From assembly GCF_009735645.1 (NCBI RefSeq), contig NZ_CP032550.1:1426001-1490000 (forward strand): a DNA stretch of 64,000 nucleotides, given 5' to 3'. Positions 35,517 through 44,800 of the stretch are shown here, one piece after another. Position 1 is the first letter of the stretch. Each line of letters opens with the position of its first letter. Both the position numbers and the translations under genes were made by a program. The notes beneath the pieces were generated by a model. It worked only from the letters and a program-made list of their open reading frames with translations, was not told where the DNA came from and made no database searches. This DNA is from Microbacterium oryzae (GTDB lineage Bacteria > Actinomycetota > Actinomycetes > Actinomycetales > Microbacteriaceae).

Positions 35517-35987
35517 TCAGGCGGCGGGCTTGCGCGGCGGCACCGGGTAGCGGCCGGCGATGGTGATGCGGTTGAACGCGTTGATCGACACGCTGAGCCA
35601 GCTCACACCGACGTACTCCTTCTCCGTGAGCACGCCGCCGACCCGCTCGTACACCTCGTCGGAGATGCCCTCCCGGTGGATGAAGGTGTGCGCCTCGGCG
35701 AGTTCGAGAGCCGCGCGCTCCCGGTCGGTGAACACCCCCGAATCGCGCCAGGCGGAGACCTGAGTGATCTCGTCGGCGGTGAGCCCGGCGGCGAGCGCGC
35801 GATCGGTGTGGATGCGCAGGCAGTACGCGCAGCGATTGAGCTGCGAGCAGTGCAGCATGACGAGCTCCTTGAGCCGGTCGTCGATGCCGTAGTCCGCCGC
35901 AATGCGTCCCACCGTCTGCGAGAACGCCTCCAGCGCCCGGTACGCCTCGATCGCCGACTTGGACAGATGCACGCGCTGCTCGCTCAT
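35517..35987 (-). CDS. Carboxymuconolactone decarboxylase / AhpD-like protein
   Basis: A 156-residue all-helical protein of the CMD family with the AhpD redox motif CAYCLRIHTDRAL (Cys-x-x-Cys-x4-His), so it is more likely a peroxidase-type thiol protein than a decarboxylase. Length and the pattern ELVMLHCSQLNRCAYC fit alkylhydroperoxidase AhpD core proteins. Leaderless start: TAGGGT six bases before the ATG. It precedes the SIP gene by 47 bp, but that gene has its own promoter. No ahpC is nearby. Confidence 0.85.
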   Translation of the reverse strand: MSEQRVHLSKSAIEAYRALEAFSQTVGRIAADYGIDDRLKELVMLHCSQLNRCAYCLRIHTDRALAAGLTADEITQVSAWRDSGVFTDRERAALELAEAHTFIHREGISDEVYERVGGVLTEKEYVGVSWLSVSINAFNRITIAGRYPVPPRKPAA

Positions 35988-35993
35988 GCCTCG

Positions 35994-35999
35994 ACCCTA
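35994..35999 (-). promoter_or_regulatory. -10 box of the CMD gene (leaderless type)
   Basis: TAGGGT on the minus strand, 6 bases (CGAGGC) before the ATG at 35987. Confidence 0.55.
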
Positions 36000-36183
36000 G
36001 CGACACCGGTCAGCGGAGGAGCGAAATCCACAACGCACAATCAAGGGGGCGCGAAATCCTCAGAGTGCCCAGCAAAGAGGGATTGTTTCTTGGCAGTTTG
36101 ATCTCCGATTTCCCGAGAGCCGCCCGTCATCGCCAGAATGGAGGGGTCGGCGCGGTCGCCCGACGTCCCCTTCGAGGAGCCAC
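36000..36183. promoter_or_regulatory. A/T-richer divergent control region before the hydrolase/ABC operon
   Basis: Noticeably richer in A/T than its surroundings. The nonamer GCGAAATCC occurs twice, 30 bases apart (36021-36029, 36051-36059). A possible promoter lies around TTGTTT (36083-36088), but no convincing -10 was found. GAGGAG four bases before the GTG at 36184 is the ribosome binding site. Confidence 0.4.
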
Positions 36184-37128
36184 GTGAGCATCCACCCGGC
36201 GCAAGACGCCTCCCCCGCTGACGACTTCGACGAGTTCGCGTTCCTGCCCGAGCAGGCGGCGGCACAGCAGCGCCCGGTGCCCCCCGGTCGACGCGTGCAT
36301 ATCCCCCTTCCCGACGGTCGCACGGTCGGCGCCCTCGCGTACGGCGAGGGCCGACCCCGCGTGGTCCTCCTGCACGGCGCCGGTCTCAACGCGCACACAT
36401 GGGACACCACCGTGATCGCCCTCGGGCTCCCCGTCCTCGCGATCGACCTCGCCGGCCACGGCGACTCCTCGTGGCGCGACGACGCCGACTACCGCCCGCG
36501 GGTGCTCGCCGACGACGTCGTGCGCGCGCTCGAGGCCTGGGCCGCTGCCCCCGTCGTGCTCGTCGGACATTCGCTGGGCGGTCTCACCGCCGCAGCCGTC
36601 GCCGCGCGCCGGCCCGACCTCGTCGCGCAGCTCGTCGTGGTCGACATCACGCCCGGGATCGACGCGAGCGGCGGCCCGGCCACGCTCCGCCGCTTCTACG
36701 AGCAGACGGTCTTCGCCGACCGCGACGAGCTGCTCGACCGCGCGCTCGCCTTCGGCCTCGGTGGATCGCGCGAGCAGGCCCGACGCGGGGTCTTCCTCAA
36801 TTCGCGCGTGCGCGCGGATGGCCGTGTCGAGTGGCGCCACCACTACGCGCGCCTCATCTCGGAGGACGCGCCATCCCCCGCCGGCTCGCCCGCGGACGGC
36901 TGGTCGGACCTCGCCGGCGTCGTCGCCCCCATCACCCTGGTGCGCGCGACGTCGGGCTTCGTCTCCGAGCGCGACGCGGCGGAGCTCGCCGAGCGCACCG
37001 GCGCGACCGTCGTCGAGTTCGACGCTCCCCACAACGTGCAGGAGGTCGCCTTCACCGACCTCGCATCCCTCATCGCGCGCCTGGCCGACTCGGCCGACGC
37101 CGCCTCGGAAGGAAAGCCGACCGCATGA
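36184..37128 (+). CDS. Alpha/beta hydrolase
   Basis: A 314-residue serine hydrolase. The oxyanion-hole motif is VVLLHGAGLNAHTWD, the nucleophile elbow VVLVGHSLGGLTAA (Ser), a late acid lies near VRATSGFVSERD, and the catalytic His is in DAPHNVQEVAF. The N-terminal ~35 residues are an unusual acidic tail without a signal peptide, so it is cytosolic. GTG start with GAGGAG upstream. Its stop overlaps the ABC substrate-binding gene (ATGA). The enzyme is therefore made together with the importer and probably acts on the imported compound (ester, lactone or amide). Confidence 0.87.
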   Translation: MSIHPAQDASPADDFDEFAFLPEQAAAQQRPVPPGRRVHIPLPDGRTVGALAYGEGRPRVVLLHGAGLNAHTWDTTVIALGLPVLAIDLAGHGDSSWRDDADYRPRVLADDVVRALEAWAAAPVVLVGHSLGGLTAAAVAARRPDLVAQLVVVDITPGIDASGGPATLRRFYEQTVFADRDELLDRALAFGLGGSREQARRGVFLNSRVRADGRVEWRHHYARLISEDAPSPAGSPADGWSDLAGVVAPITLVRATSGFVSERDAAELAERTGATVVEFDAPHNVQEVAFTDLASLIARLADSADAASEGKPTA

Positions 37129-38633
37129 ACCGCCTCCCCCTGCGCGTGACCGCCGTGTCCGCGCTCGCGATCCCGACTCTCGTCCTCGCCGGATGCGGCG
37201 GGCAGGGCGGCGACGGCGCGCCCGCCGGCGAGCCGAACCCCGACGCCAGCCTCCGCGTCGGCCTCGTCCTCGAGCCGACCAACCTCGACATCCGCCACAC
37301 CTCGGGTGCCGCACTCGAGCAGATCCTCGTCGACAACGTCTACGAGGGCCTCGTCACCCGAACGGCGGAGAACGAGATCGTGCCGGCGCTCGCGACGGAG
37401 TGGGAGGTGTCGGACGACGGCCTCACCTACACGTTCACCCTGGCGGACGGCGTGACGTTCCACAGCGGCGCCGAGCTCACGGCGCAGGACGCGGTCGCCT
37501 CCCTCGAGGAGGTCGTGTCCGACGAGAGCGTCGTCGGACACGACGACCTCGCGGGCGTCGCGTCGGTGTCGGCCCCCGATGACACCACGGTCGTGGTGGA
37601 GCTGTCGGAGCCCAACCAGAACCTGCTGTTCACCCTCACCGGCCCCGCCGGCCTCATTCTCGACGAGGGCGACGAGACCGACCTGCAGTCGGCGGCCAAC
37701 GGCACCGGCCCGTTCACGCTCGAGGAGTGGAACCAGGGCGAGAGCATCGTCCTCGCCCGCAACGACGACTACTGGGGCGAGGCCGCCGGCGTCGCCGAGG
37801 TGGTCGCGAGCTACATCCCCGACTTCACCGCCGGCGTGAACGCGGCGCTCGACGGCTCGCTCGACGTGCTCACGGCCGTCGACCCGCAGCTGGCGCCGCA
37901 GCTCGATGGCGCGAACGGCTTCTCGCTCACGAAGGGCAAGACCACCGACAAGTACGTCCTGGCGTTCAACAACGCCGAGGCGCCGTTCGACGACCCGCGC
38001 GTGCGCGAGGCGCTCCGACGCGCGATCGACCATGAGGCGCTCGTGGAGGCGGTCGGAGCCGGGACCCTGCAGTACGGGCCGATCCCCGAGCTCGACCCCG
38101 GCTACGAGGACCTGTCCGACGTCGCTCCCTACGACCCCGACCGCGCGCGCGAGCTGCTGGCCGAGGCCGGCCAGGAGGACCTCCAGCTCGAGCTGACCAT
38201 CCCCTCGTTCTACGGCACGACCATCCCGACCTTCCTCGTGTCGGCCTTCAACGACATCGGCGTCGAGCTCACCGTCGATCCGGTCGAGTTCTCCACGTGG
38301 CTGCAGGACGTGTACACCAACGGCGACTACCAGCTCAGCGTCGTCAACCACGTCGAGCCGCGGGACTTCGGCTCGTGGGCCGACCCGGACTACTACTTCC
38401 ACTACGACAGCGCCGAGGTGCAGGACCTCTACGCGCAGGCCGTCTCGACGGTCGACCCCGAGGAGTCCGCGGAGCTGCTCGCGCAGGCCGCCCGCCTCGT
38501 CTCCGAGGACGACGCCGCGGACTGGCTGTACACCGCCGAGACCATGGTCGCCGTGGGCCCCGGCGTCTCCGGATTCCCGGTCGACTCCATCAACTCCCGC
38601 CTCGACCTCGCGTCCGTGACGCTGGCCGGCTGA
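37125..38633 (+). CDS. ABC transporter substrate-binding lipoprotein (peptide/nickel type, SBP_bac_5)
   Basis: Extracytoplasmic receptor of an oligopeptide-type ABC importer, 502 residues. Signal peptide with lipobox LVLAGC; Cys24 is the lipidated residue, followed by a Gly-rich linker. The SBP_5 core shows LRVGLVLEPTNLDI, the family signature LEQILVDNVYEGLVTRTAENEIVPALATEW, and DDPRVREALRRAIDHEAL. Coupled by ATGA overlap to the alpha/beta hydrolase upstream. Ligand not deducible; family members bind peptides, nickel-chelates, opines and glycosides. Confidence 0.92.
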   Translation: MNRLPLRVTAVSALAIPTLVLAGCGGQGGDGAPAGEPNPDASLRVGLVLEPTNLDIRHTSGAALEQILVDNVYEGLVTRTAENEIVPALATEWEVSDDGLTYTFTLADGVTFHSGAELTAQDAVASLEEVVSDESVVGHDDLAGVASVSAPDDTTVVVELSEPNQNLLFTLTGPAGLILDEGDETDLQSAANGTGPFTLEEWNQGESIVLARNDDYWGEAAGVAEVVASYIPDFTAGVNAALDGSLDVLTAVDPQLAPQLDGANGFSLTKGKTTDKYVLAFNNAEAPFDDPRVREALRRAIDHEALVEAVGAGTLQYGPIPELDPGYEDLSDVAPYDPDRARELLAEAGQEDLQLELTIPSFYGTTIPTFLVSAFNDIGVELTVDPVEFSTWLQDVYTNGDYQLSVVNHVEPRDFGSWADPDYYFHYDSAEVQDLYAQAVSTVDPEESAELLAQAARLVSEDDAADWLYTAETMVAVGPGVSGFPVDSINSRLDLASVTLAG

Positions 38634-38645
38634 CCGCCTCCGCCG

Positions 38646-39596
38646 GTGCTCCGCTACGTCCTCACGCGGCTCGCGCTGCTGGTGCTCGGCCTCGTCGTGG
38701 CCAGCGCGCTCGTCTTCGGGACGCTGCGCGTGCTGCCCGGCGACGTCGCGCAGCTCGTCGCGGGCACGGAGGGGAGCCCGGCGCAGGTGGCGGCCATCCG
38801 CGAGAGCCTGGGCCTCGACCGCCCGGCGCTCGCGCAGTACCTCGAGTGGATCGGCGGCGTGCTCCGCGGCGACCTCGGCACGTCGCTCCTCACCGGCACG
38901 CCCGTGTCGGCCGAGCTCGCCGCGAAGGCGCAGGTGACGGTGCCGCTCGGCGTCCTCTCCCTCCTCATCGCGCTCGCGATCGCCGTCCCGCTCGGCGTGC
39001 TCTCGGCCATCCGCCGTGGTCGCGCCGACGGCACCGCGATCGGCGTCGTGGCTCAGCTGCTCGCGGCGGTGCCGGTCGTCTGGGCGGGCATGATGCTCGT
39101 CGTCGTCTTCGCGATCGCGCTGCGGTGGTTCCCCGCGCAGGGATTCCCCCGGGGCGGATGGGCCGACCCCGGCGCCGCGCTGCAGTCGCTGGCGCTCCCC
39201 GCGCTCACGATCGGCGTCGTCGAGGGCGCGCTCCTCCTGCGCTTCGTGCGCAGCGCCACGCTGCTGGCGACCGGCGAGGACCACGTGCGCACCGCCGCGG
39301 CGAAGGGGCTCACGCGCACGCAGGCGCTCCTCCGCCATGGGCTGCCGTCGGTGGGGCTGTCGATCATCACCGTGCTCGGGCTGCAGATCGCCGGCATCGT
39401 CGTGGGCGCCGTCGTCATCGAGCAGGTCTTCAACCTGCCGGGCATCGGGCGCATGCTGGTGGACGACGTCGGCAACCGCGACCTGGTGAAGGTGCAGGGC
39501 GAGCTGCTCGTGCTGACGGGCTTCGTGCTCGTCATCGGCTTCGTCGTCGACATCGTGCACCGCCTCATCGACCCCCGACAGCGGGAGAGCACATGA
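38646..39596 (+). CDS. ABC transporter permease (DppB/OppB type)
   Basis: Inner-membrane permease of 316 residues with six hydrophobic segments. It begins MLRYVLTRLALLVLGLVVASALVF, the typical DppB start (RLxxxxxxL), and carries GDLGTSLLTGTPV. The EAA-like cytoplasmic loop is RTAAAKGLTRTQALLRHGL, followed by GAVVIEQVFNLPGIGRMLVD. GTG start at 38646; weak ribosome binding site. The next gene overlaps by ATGA. Pairs with the DppC-type permease downstream. Confidence 0.92.
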   Translation: MLRYVLTRLALLVLGLVVASALVFGTLRVLPGDVAQLVAGTEGSPAQVAAIRESLGLDRPALAQYLEWIGGVLRGDLGTSLLTGTPVSAELAAKAQVTVPLGVLSLLIALAIAVPLGVLSAIRRGRADGTAIGVVAQLLAAVPVVWAGMMLVVVFAIALRWFPAQGFPRGGWADPGAALQSLALPALTIGVVEGALLLRFVRSATLLATGEDHVRTAAAKGLTRTQALLRHGLPSVGLSIITVLGLQIAGIVVGAVVIEQVFNLPGIGRMLVDDVGNRDLVKVQGELLVLTGFVLVIGFVVDIVHRLIDPRQREST

Positions 39597-40471
39597 CCCC
39601 GGCCGTCGTCCTCGCCCGCATCTGGCGCTCCGCCACGGGCCGCTTCGGCCTGCTCGCGGTCGCCGCGATCGTCGCGGTCGCGGTCGTGTCGCTGTTCTGG
39701 ACGCCGTTCGACCCGAAGACGGTCGACATCGCCGCGCGCTGGACGAACCCCGGATGGCCGCACCTCCTCGGCGGGGACAGCACCGGCCGCGACATCCTCA
39801 GCCTCCTGATGATCGGCGCCCGCACGACCGTGCTCGTGGCGGTCGGCTCGGGCATCGTCGCCACCGTCATCGGCGTGGTCCTCGCCGCGCTCGGGGCGCT
39901 CACCGCGCGACCGGTGCGCGAGGTCGTCGCGGTGCTCGTGGACATCCTCATCGCGTTCCCCGTGCTGCTCATCGCCATGATGCTCTCGGCGGTCTGGGGC
40001 GGCTCGCTCTGGATCGTCGTGTGGTCGGTCGGCATCGGGTTCGGCGTCAACATCGCCCGCGTCGCCCGCGTGGAGCTGCGCCGCGTGCAGCGCAGCGATT
40101 TCGTGCTCGCCGCCCGCGCCTCGGGGCTGACCGCCGTGCAGACGCTGACCCGGCACCTGCTGCCGAACGTGCTGCCGGTGTTCATCGTGCAGCTGTCGTG
40201 GTCGATGGCCGCGGCCGTGCTCGCGGAGGCGGGCCTGTCGTTCCTCGGCTTCGGCGCGCCCGTGACCCAGCCGAGCTGGGGTCTCCTCCTCGGCGAGACG
40301 CAGGCGTACATCTCCCTGCATCCGCTCTCGGTGCTGTGGCCAGGGCTCGCGATCACCATCACCGTGCTCGCGCTCAACCTCCTCGGCGACGCGCTGCGTG
40401 AGGCGTCGGACCCGACGCTGCGTCGTGACGAGGCGGAGCCGCACGCTCCGCAGCCGGCGGTGTTCGCATGA
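39593..40471 (+). CDS. ABC transporter permease (DppC/OppC type)
   Basis: A 292-residue permease. It has the family's N-terminal helix and the HLLGGDSTGRDILSLLMIGAR motif typical of DppC. The EAA loop is LAARASGLTAVQTLTRHLLPN, followed by LAEAGLSFLGFGAPVTQPSWG, also a DppC hallmark. Starts inside the stop of the previous permease (ATGA) and overlaps the next gene the same way, so all components are coupled. Confidence 0.93.
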   Translation: MTPAVVLARIWRSATGRFGLLAVAAIVAVAVVSLFWTPFDPKTVDIAARWTNPGWPHLLGGDSTGRDILSLLMIGARTTVLVAVGSGIVATVIGVVLAALGALTARPVREVVAVLVDILIAFPVLLIAMMLSAVWGGSLWIVVWSVGIGFGVNIARVARVELRRVQRSDFVLAARASGLTAVQTLTRHLLPNVLPVFIVQLSWSMAAAVLAEAGLSFLGFGAPVTQPSWGLLLGETQAYISLHPLSVLWPGLAITITVLALNLLGDALREASDPTLRRDEAEPHAPQPAVFA

Positions 40472-41274
40472 CGCTCGAGGTCGCAGGGCTCACCATCGAG
40501 ATCGCCGGCCGGCGCGTCGTCGACGACGTGTCGTTCGCGGTGCCCGAGGGCGCGCGCGTCGGGATCATCGGCGAGTCCGGGTCGGGGAAGTCGCTCACGG
40601 CCCTGGCCATCCTCGGTCTCCTCCCCGCCGGCGCCGTCGCGACGGGGAGCGTCCGCTGGCAGGGGGCGGAGATCCTCGGCCTGCCCGACCGGGAGCTCGC
40701 GCGCCTGCGCGGCGACGAGATCGGCATGGTCTTCCAGGAGCCGCAGACCGCCCTCAATCCGATCCGCACGGTCGGCCGGCAGATCTCCGAGGCCGTGCGC
40801 ATCCATCGCGACGTCTCGCGGCGCGAGGCCGCGGAGATCGCCGTCGCCGAGGCCCGGCGCGTGGCCCTGCCCGACCCGGAGTCGATCGTCGCCCGCTACC
40901 CGCACCAGCTCTCCGGCGGGCAGCGGCAGCGCGTGGCGCTCGCCATGGCGCTCGCGTGCCGGCCGCACCTGCTCATCGCCGACGAGCCGACGACCGCGCT
41001 GGATGTCACCATCCAGGCCGAGATCCTCCGGCTTCTCCTCTCCCTCGTCGAGGACGCCGGCATGTCGCTGGTGTTCATCACGCACGACCTCGCCGTGCTG
41101 TCGCAGGTCGCCACGCATGGCGTGGTGCTCGAGCACGGCCGCGTCGTCGAGGAAGCTCCGGTGGCCCGACTCCTCTCGCACCCGTCGCACCTCGTGACGC
41201 AGGGCCTCCTGCGCGATGCGACCGCGACGCTGTGGCGCCCCTCCCCCCTCCCCGAGAAGGAGGAGGGCGCATGA
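40468..41274 (+). CDS. ABC transporter ATP-binding protein (DppD type)
   Basis: A 268-residue ATPase of the importer. Walker A is [12 protein letters not shown], the Q-loop [10 protein letters not shown], signature [17 protein letters not shown], Walker [13 protein letters not shown] and H-loop ITHDLAVL. It lacks the long C-terminal oligopeptide-transporter extension of full DppD. Overlaps the permease by 4 bases and the second ATPase gene by 4 bases (ATGA). Confidence 0.93.
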   Translation: MTLEVAGLTIEIAGRRVVDDVSFAVPEGARVGIIGESGSGKSLTALAILGLLPAGAVATGSVRWQGAEILGLPDRELARLRGDEIGMVFQEPQTALNPIRTVGRQISEAVRIHRDVSRREAAEIAVAEARRVALPDPESIVARYPHQLSGGQRQRVALAMALACRPHLLIADEPTTALDVTIQAEILRLLLSLVEDAGMSLVFITHDLAVLSQVATHGVVLEHGRVVEEAPVARLLSHPSHLVTQGLLRDATATLWRPSPLPEKEEGA

Positions 41275-42065
41275 GCGACATCGCGATGCAGGCGCGCGGG
41301 GTCGAGCGCCGGTACCGGCACGCCCGCCGCACGATGTTCGAGCGCCCGCGCGAGACCGTCGCGCTGCACGCGACCGACCTCGAGATCCGCCGCGGCGACG
41401 CGGTGGGGATCATCGGCGAGTCGGGCTCCGGCAAGTCCACGCTCGTCCGCCTGCTGCTGGGCCTCGACGCGCCCACCGCGGGCGCCGTCGAGTACGGCGG
41501 CCGCGCGATCGACGCCCGGGCGCGCGCCACGTCGCTGCACTGGTTGCGCGCGGCGACCGGCATCGTCTTCCAGGACCCGTACGCCTCGCTCGATCCGCGG
41601 ATGACCGTGGGCCGCATCGTGGGCGAGCCGCTGTGGGCGCTGGGCATCGCGGGCGACCGGCGCGCTCGCGTGCGCGAGGTGCTCGCCGACGTGGGGCTCG
41701 AGCCCGCCATGGCGAACCGGTACCCGCACGAGTTCTCCGGTGGCCAGCGTCAGCGCATCGCTCTCGCCCGGGCGATCGTGCACGGCCCGGAGACCCTCGT
41801 CGGGGATGAGCCGCTATCGGCGCTCGACGTCACCGTCCGCGCGCAGATCCTCGCGCTGCTGGCCGAGCTCCGCGCGCGCGAGCGGATGACCCTCGTGCTC
41901 GTCTCGCACGACATCGGCGTGGTGCAGAGCCTGTGCGACGTCGTCGTCGTCATGAAGGACGGCCGCATCGTCGAGCAGGGCCCGACGCAGCAGGTGCTGC
42001 GCGCGCCGCGGGAGGAGTACACGCGGACGCTGCTCGCCGCGGTGCCCACCATCGACGGCGTCTGA
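41271..42065 (+). CDS. ABC transporter ATP-binding protein (DppF type)
   Basis: Second ATPase of the importer, 264 residues. Walker A is [17 protein letters not shown]-loop [15 protein letters not shown] (typical DppF), signature [17 protein letters not shown], Walker [13 protein letters not shown] and H-loop VSHDIGVV. The ATG at 41271 has AAGGAGGAGG upstream and overlaps the first ATPase stop. Last gene of a six-gene hydrolase plus importer operon. Confidence 0.93.
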   Translation: MSDIAMQARGVERRYRHARRTMFERPRETVALHATDLEIRRGDAVGIIGESGSGKSTLVRLLLGLDAPTAGAVEYGGRAIDARARATSLHWLRAATGIVFQDPYASLDPRMTVGRIVGEPLWALGIAGDRRARVREVLADVGLEPAMANRYPHEFSGGQRQRIALARAIVHGPETLVGDEPLSALDVTVRAQILALLAELRARERMTLVLVSHDIGVVQSLCDVVVVMKDGRIVEQGPTQQVLRAPREEYTRTLLAAVPTIDGV

Positions 42066-42090
42066 GGGGCGCGGCGTTCAGGGGCGGCGC

Positions 42091-42121
42091 GTTTCGCTGC
42101 GCTCCCTCGCTCAACCTCCGG
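42091..42121. repeat. Degenerate intergenic repeat related to 3188-3248
   Basis: GTTTCGCTGCGCTCCCTCGC followed by TCAACCTCCGG resembles the repeat at 3183-3205 (TCTCGCTCCGCTCGCTCGAC) with a small insertion. It extends into the last codons of the acetyltransferase gene, supplying its stop. Confidence 0.4.
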
Positions 42122-42743
42122 AAGAGGGGCGCAGCAGCCGCGCGAGGCGGCCCGGGCGCCGCGGCGGCGTGAGCGACTTCTGCAAATAGACCGTCCCGAG
42201 CCAGCGTCCGAACTTGAAGCCGACCCGGCCCATCCGCCCCACCTCTTCGAACCCGAAGCGCCGATGCAGGGCGAGCGATCCCTCGGCTCCCGTGTCGCTG
42301 ATGACCGCGACGATCTCGCGCAGCCCCTTCTCCTCGCACGCCGCGATCAGGGCGGCCAGCAGCGCGGTGCCGAGGCCCTTGCCCGTCGCCGCCTGGCCGA
42401 GGTAGATCGAGTTCTCCACCGTGTAGCGGAACGACGACTTGCCCGACCACGGCGACACGAGTGCGTAGCCCAGCACCTGCCCGGTCGGGGCGACGGCGAC
42501 GAGGAACGGCAGATCGAGCTTCTGCAGGTGGAGGAACTTGTCCTTCCACTGCCGGTGCGTCCACTTCCGCTCGTCGAACGTGACCACCGAGTTCGTCACG
42601 TAGTGGTTGTAGATCTCGCGGATGTCCTCGATGTCGCGCTGCTCGGCGGGCCGGATCTCGTACGAGAACGGCCGCTCCGGCTCGGGCCGACGCTGCAGGT
42701 GTCGCGGCAGCCGCCGACGCCGCTGATATTCCTCCGCGCGCAT
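42111..42743 (-). CDS. GNAT N-acetyltransferase (phosphinothricin acetyltransferase-like)
   Basis: A 210-residue acetyl-CoA-dependent N-acetyltransferase. The region from residue ~27 (YEIRPAEQRDIEDIREIYNHYVTNSVVTF) matches the Pat/MnaT subfamily, which acetylates phosphinothricin, methionine sulfoximine or sulfone. The acetyl-CoA loop is LGQAATGKGLGTALLAAL, followed by NxxxxxLHRRFGFEEVG. Basic tails at both ends (RRRRLPRHLQRR; PPRRPGRLARLLRP) are extra to the domain. Leaderless start: TAGGCT six bases upstream. Downstream of ung by 9 bp. Confidence 0.83.
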   Translation of the reverse strand: MRAEEYQRRRRLPRHLQRRPEPERPFSYEIRPAEQRDIEDIREIYNHYVTNSVVTFDERKWTHRQWKDKFLHLQKLDLPFLVAVAPTGQVLGYALVSPWSGKSSFRYTVENSIYLGQAATGKGLGTALLAALIAACEEKGLREIVAVISDTGAEGSLALHRRFGFEEVGRMGRVGFKFGRWLGTVYLQKSLTPPRRPGRLARLLRPSSGG

Positions 42744-42749
42744 GCGCTC

Positions 42750-42755
42750 AGCCTA
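42750..42755 (-). promoter_or_regulatory. -10 box of the acetyltransferase gene, overlapping the ung stop codon
   Basis: TAGGCT on the minus strand, 6 bases before the ATG at 42743. Its first three bases are the TAG stop of ung. Confidence 0.5.
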
Positions 42756-43460
42756 CGCGGGCACGGTCCAGTCGACCGGCTCCGCCCCCTGCTCGACGAG
42801 CAGCGCGTTCGTCCGCGAGAACGGTCGCGAGCCGAAGAAGCCGCGGCTCGCGGACAGCGGCGAGGGGTGCGGCGACTGCACGGACGGCACGTCGCCGAGG
42901 AGCGGCGTGAGGTTCGCCGCGTCGCGCCCCCACAGGATGGCCACGAGCGGCCGGCCGCGCGCGGCGAGCGCGCGGATGGCCGTCTCCGTCACCTTCTCCC
43001 AGCCCCAGCCGCGGTGCGATGCCGGCTCGCGCGGCCGCACCGTGAGCACGCGGTTGAGGAGCATGACGCCCTGGTCGCTCCATGCCGAGAGGTCGCCATG
43101 CGGGGCCGGCGGGATGCCGAGGTCGCTCTCCAGCTCGCGGTAGATGTTCTGCAGGCTGCGCGGCACCGGCCGCACGTGGCGCTCGACCGCGAACGACAGG
43201 CCGATCGGATGGCCGGGCGTCGGGTACGGATCCTGCCCGACGATGAGCACGCGGACGTCGGCGATCGGCCGCTGGAACGCGCGCAGCACGTGGTCGCCGG
43301 CCGGGAGGTACGAGCGCCCCGCTGCCACCTCGGCGCGGAGCCGGTCGCCGAGCGCGGCGATGTCGCCCGCGACCGGGGCGAGCGCGTCGGCCCAGCCGCG
43401 GTCGATGAGCCCCGCCTCGGCGAGCTCGGGAAGGGAGTGCCCTGGCATCGCGCCGCTCAC
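42753..43460 (-). CDS. ung: Uracil-DNA glycosylase
   Basis: Removes uracil from DNA at the start of base-excision repair. The 235-residue family-1 UDG has the catalytic-water motif [17 protein letters not shown] (Asp) and the leucine-loop motif [16 protein letters not shown] (His). GTG at 43460 overlaps the stop of the phosphoribosyltransferase gene (GTGA); ATG at 43448 is the alternative. The gene is coupled to its upstream neighbours. Confidence 0.95.
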   Translation of the reverse strand: MSGAMPGHSLPELAEAGLIDRGWADALAPVAGDIAALGDRLRAEVAAGRSYLPAGDHVLRAFQRPIADVRVLIVGQDPYPTPGHPIGLSFAVERHVRPVPRSLQNIYRELESDLGIPPAPHGDLSAWSDQGVMLLNRVLTVRPREPASHRGWGWEKVTETAIRALAARGRPLVAILWGRDAANLTPLLGDVPSVQSPHPSPLSASRGFFGSRPFSRTNALLVEQGAEPVDWTVPA

Positions 43461-43972
43461 GCGCTCGGCGCCAGACCGAGGTCCTCCTGGCGCACCGTGC
43501 CGCGGGCGGACCAGGGGAAGTCGATCCAGAGGTCGGTGTCCTTCCAGGCGTAGTCGGGCTGGATGACCGTGGTCGGCTTGGTGAAGATCGTCACCGACCG
43601 CACGTCGGCCCCCTTGTCCGACAGCACCTGCACCGCGAGCGCGAGCGTGCGCCCGGAGTCGGCCACGTCATCGACGAGCAGCACGCGGCGCCCGCCGAGG
43701 TAGTCCATGTCGAGCGCGGGCGGGAGCACCTCGGGCGCATCCCGCACGGTGCCGATGCCGGTGTAGAACTCCACGTTGATCGCGCCGCAGTTCTTCGCGC
43801 CGAGCCCGTAGGCGATCGCCCCGGCCGGCAGCAGTCCGCCGCGGGCGATCGCGACGACGACCTCCGGCTCGAACCCGCTGTCGAGGATGGCCCGGGCGAG
43901 ATCGCGCGTCGCGTCGCCGAACCCGTCCCAGGTGAGGACCTCGCGCTCCCCCGTCGACTCAGCCACGGCCAT
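43457..43972 (-). CDS. Phosphoribosyltransferase (purine/xanthine type)
   Basis: A 171-residue type I phosphoribosyltransferase. The PRPP loop is [20 protein letters not shown] and the N-terminal motif [20 protein letters not shown]. It resembles Gpt-like xanthine/hypoxanthine transferases more than orotate or uracil enzymes. Substrate specificity is a guess. It starts 14 bases inside the end of the SDR gene and overlaps ung by 4 bases. Confidence 0.85.
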   Translation of the reverse strand: MAVAESTGEREVLTWDGFGDATRDLARAILDSGFEPEVVVAIARGGLLPAGAIAYGLGAKNCGAINVEFYTGIGTVRDAPEVLPPALDMDYLGGRRVLLVDDVADSGRTLALAVQVLSDKGADVRSVTIFTKPTTVIQPDYAWKDTDLWIDFPWSARGTVRQEDLGLAPSA

Positions 43973-44750
43973 CCGCCTGACGCACGCGGAGCGGCCCGCG
44001 GTGCAGGAGATGCTGCGCGGACTGGGCGACCGGGCGCATCGTGATGAGGTCGAGGTTGACGTGCCCGGGCGCGGTGAGCGCGTAGGCGATGACGTCGGCG
44101 ACGTCGTCGGCGGTGAGCGGGTCCTGCACGTCGGCGTAGACCGCAGCGGCGGCCTGAGCGTCGCCGAGGCGGGTGAGTGCGAACTCCTCCGTCTGCACGA
44201 GGCCCGGCGCGATCTCTGTGATGCGCAGCGGCTCGCCGTTCAGCTCGAGGCGCAGCGCGCCGACGATCATCGACTCCCCCGCCTTCGCGGCGTTGTAGCC
44301 GGACCCGCCGGGGTACGCGGCCTGCGCCGCCGTGGAGGTCACGAACAGCAGGTCGCCGTAGCCGCCCTCGTCGTCGACCGTGGCGCGCAGCTGCGGCAGC
44401 AGCGCTCGGACGACGCGCTGCGTCGCGAGCACGTTGACCTCGAACATCCAGGTCCAGTCGCCCGGGTCGCCGTCCTCGACGCGATCCGCGCCGCGGGCGC
44501 CCCCGGCGACGTGCGCGAGCGCGTGGAGGGGGCCGGTCGCGGCGAGGTGCGCGGCGAGCGCGTCGACGTCGGCCTGCTGCGTGAGGTCGGCGGCGAAGAC
44601 CTCGGCGCCGGTCTCCGCGGCGAGCGCCTCCAGCCGGTCCGCGCGCCGGGCGACGCCGACGACCTCCCAGCCGCGGAATCGCAGCGCGCGCACCGTCGCC
44701 GCGCCGATCCCCGAACTCGCTCCCGTCACGACCGCACGTCTTCTCGCCAT
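43959..44750 (-). CDS. Short-chain dehydrogenase/reductase
   Basis: A 263-residue classical SDR of unknown substrate. The cofactor motif is VTGASSGIGAATVRAL, followed by ARRADRLEAL (Arg suggests NADP). AHVAGG (NAG-like) follows, and the catalytic residues are Ser in FVTSTAAQAAYPG and Tyr/Lys in SGYNAAKAGESM. PGLVQTEEF is the conserved post-catalytic segment. Start ATG 44750. The longer open frame upstream is antisense to metY/metX and not real. First gene of the SDR-PRTase-ung-GNAT unit. Confidence 0.87.
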   Translation of the reverse strand: MARRRAVVTGASSGIGAATVRALRFRGWEVVGVARRADRLEALAAETGAEVFAADLTQQADVDALAAHLAATGPLHALAHVAGGARGADRVEDGDPGDWTWMFEVNVLATQRVVRALLPQLRATVDDEGGYGDLLFVTSTAAQAAYPGGSGYNAAKAGESMIVGALRLELNGEPLRITEIAPGLVQTEEFALTRLGDAQAAAAVYADVQDPLTADDVADVIAYALTAPGHVNLDLITMRPVAQSAQHLLHRGPLRVRQADGRG

Positions 44751-44800
44751 CCCCCCAGTATGCCGTCGGCGTCGCATGTGACGCCCTGTGTCCGCGCGCG

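Noticed and set aside
36000..36183. Small gene in the A/T-richer gap
   Set aside because: No open frame there has a plausible start, ribosome binding site and protein-like composition; it is better read as a control region.
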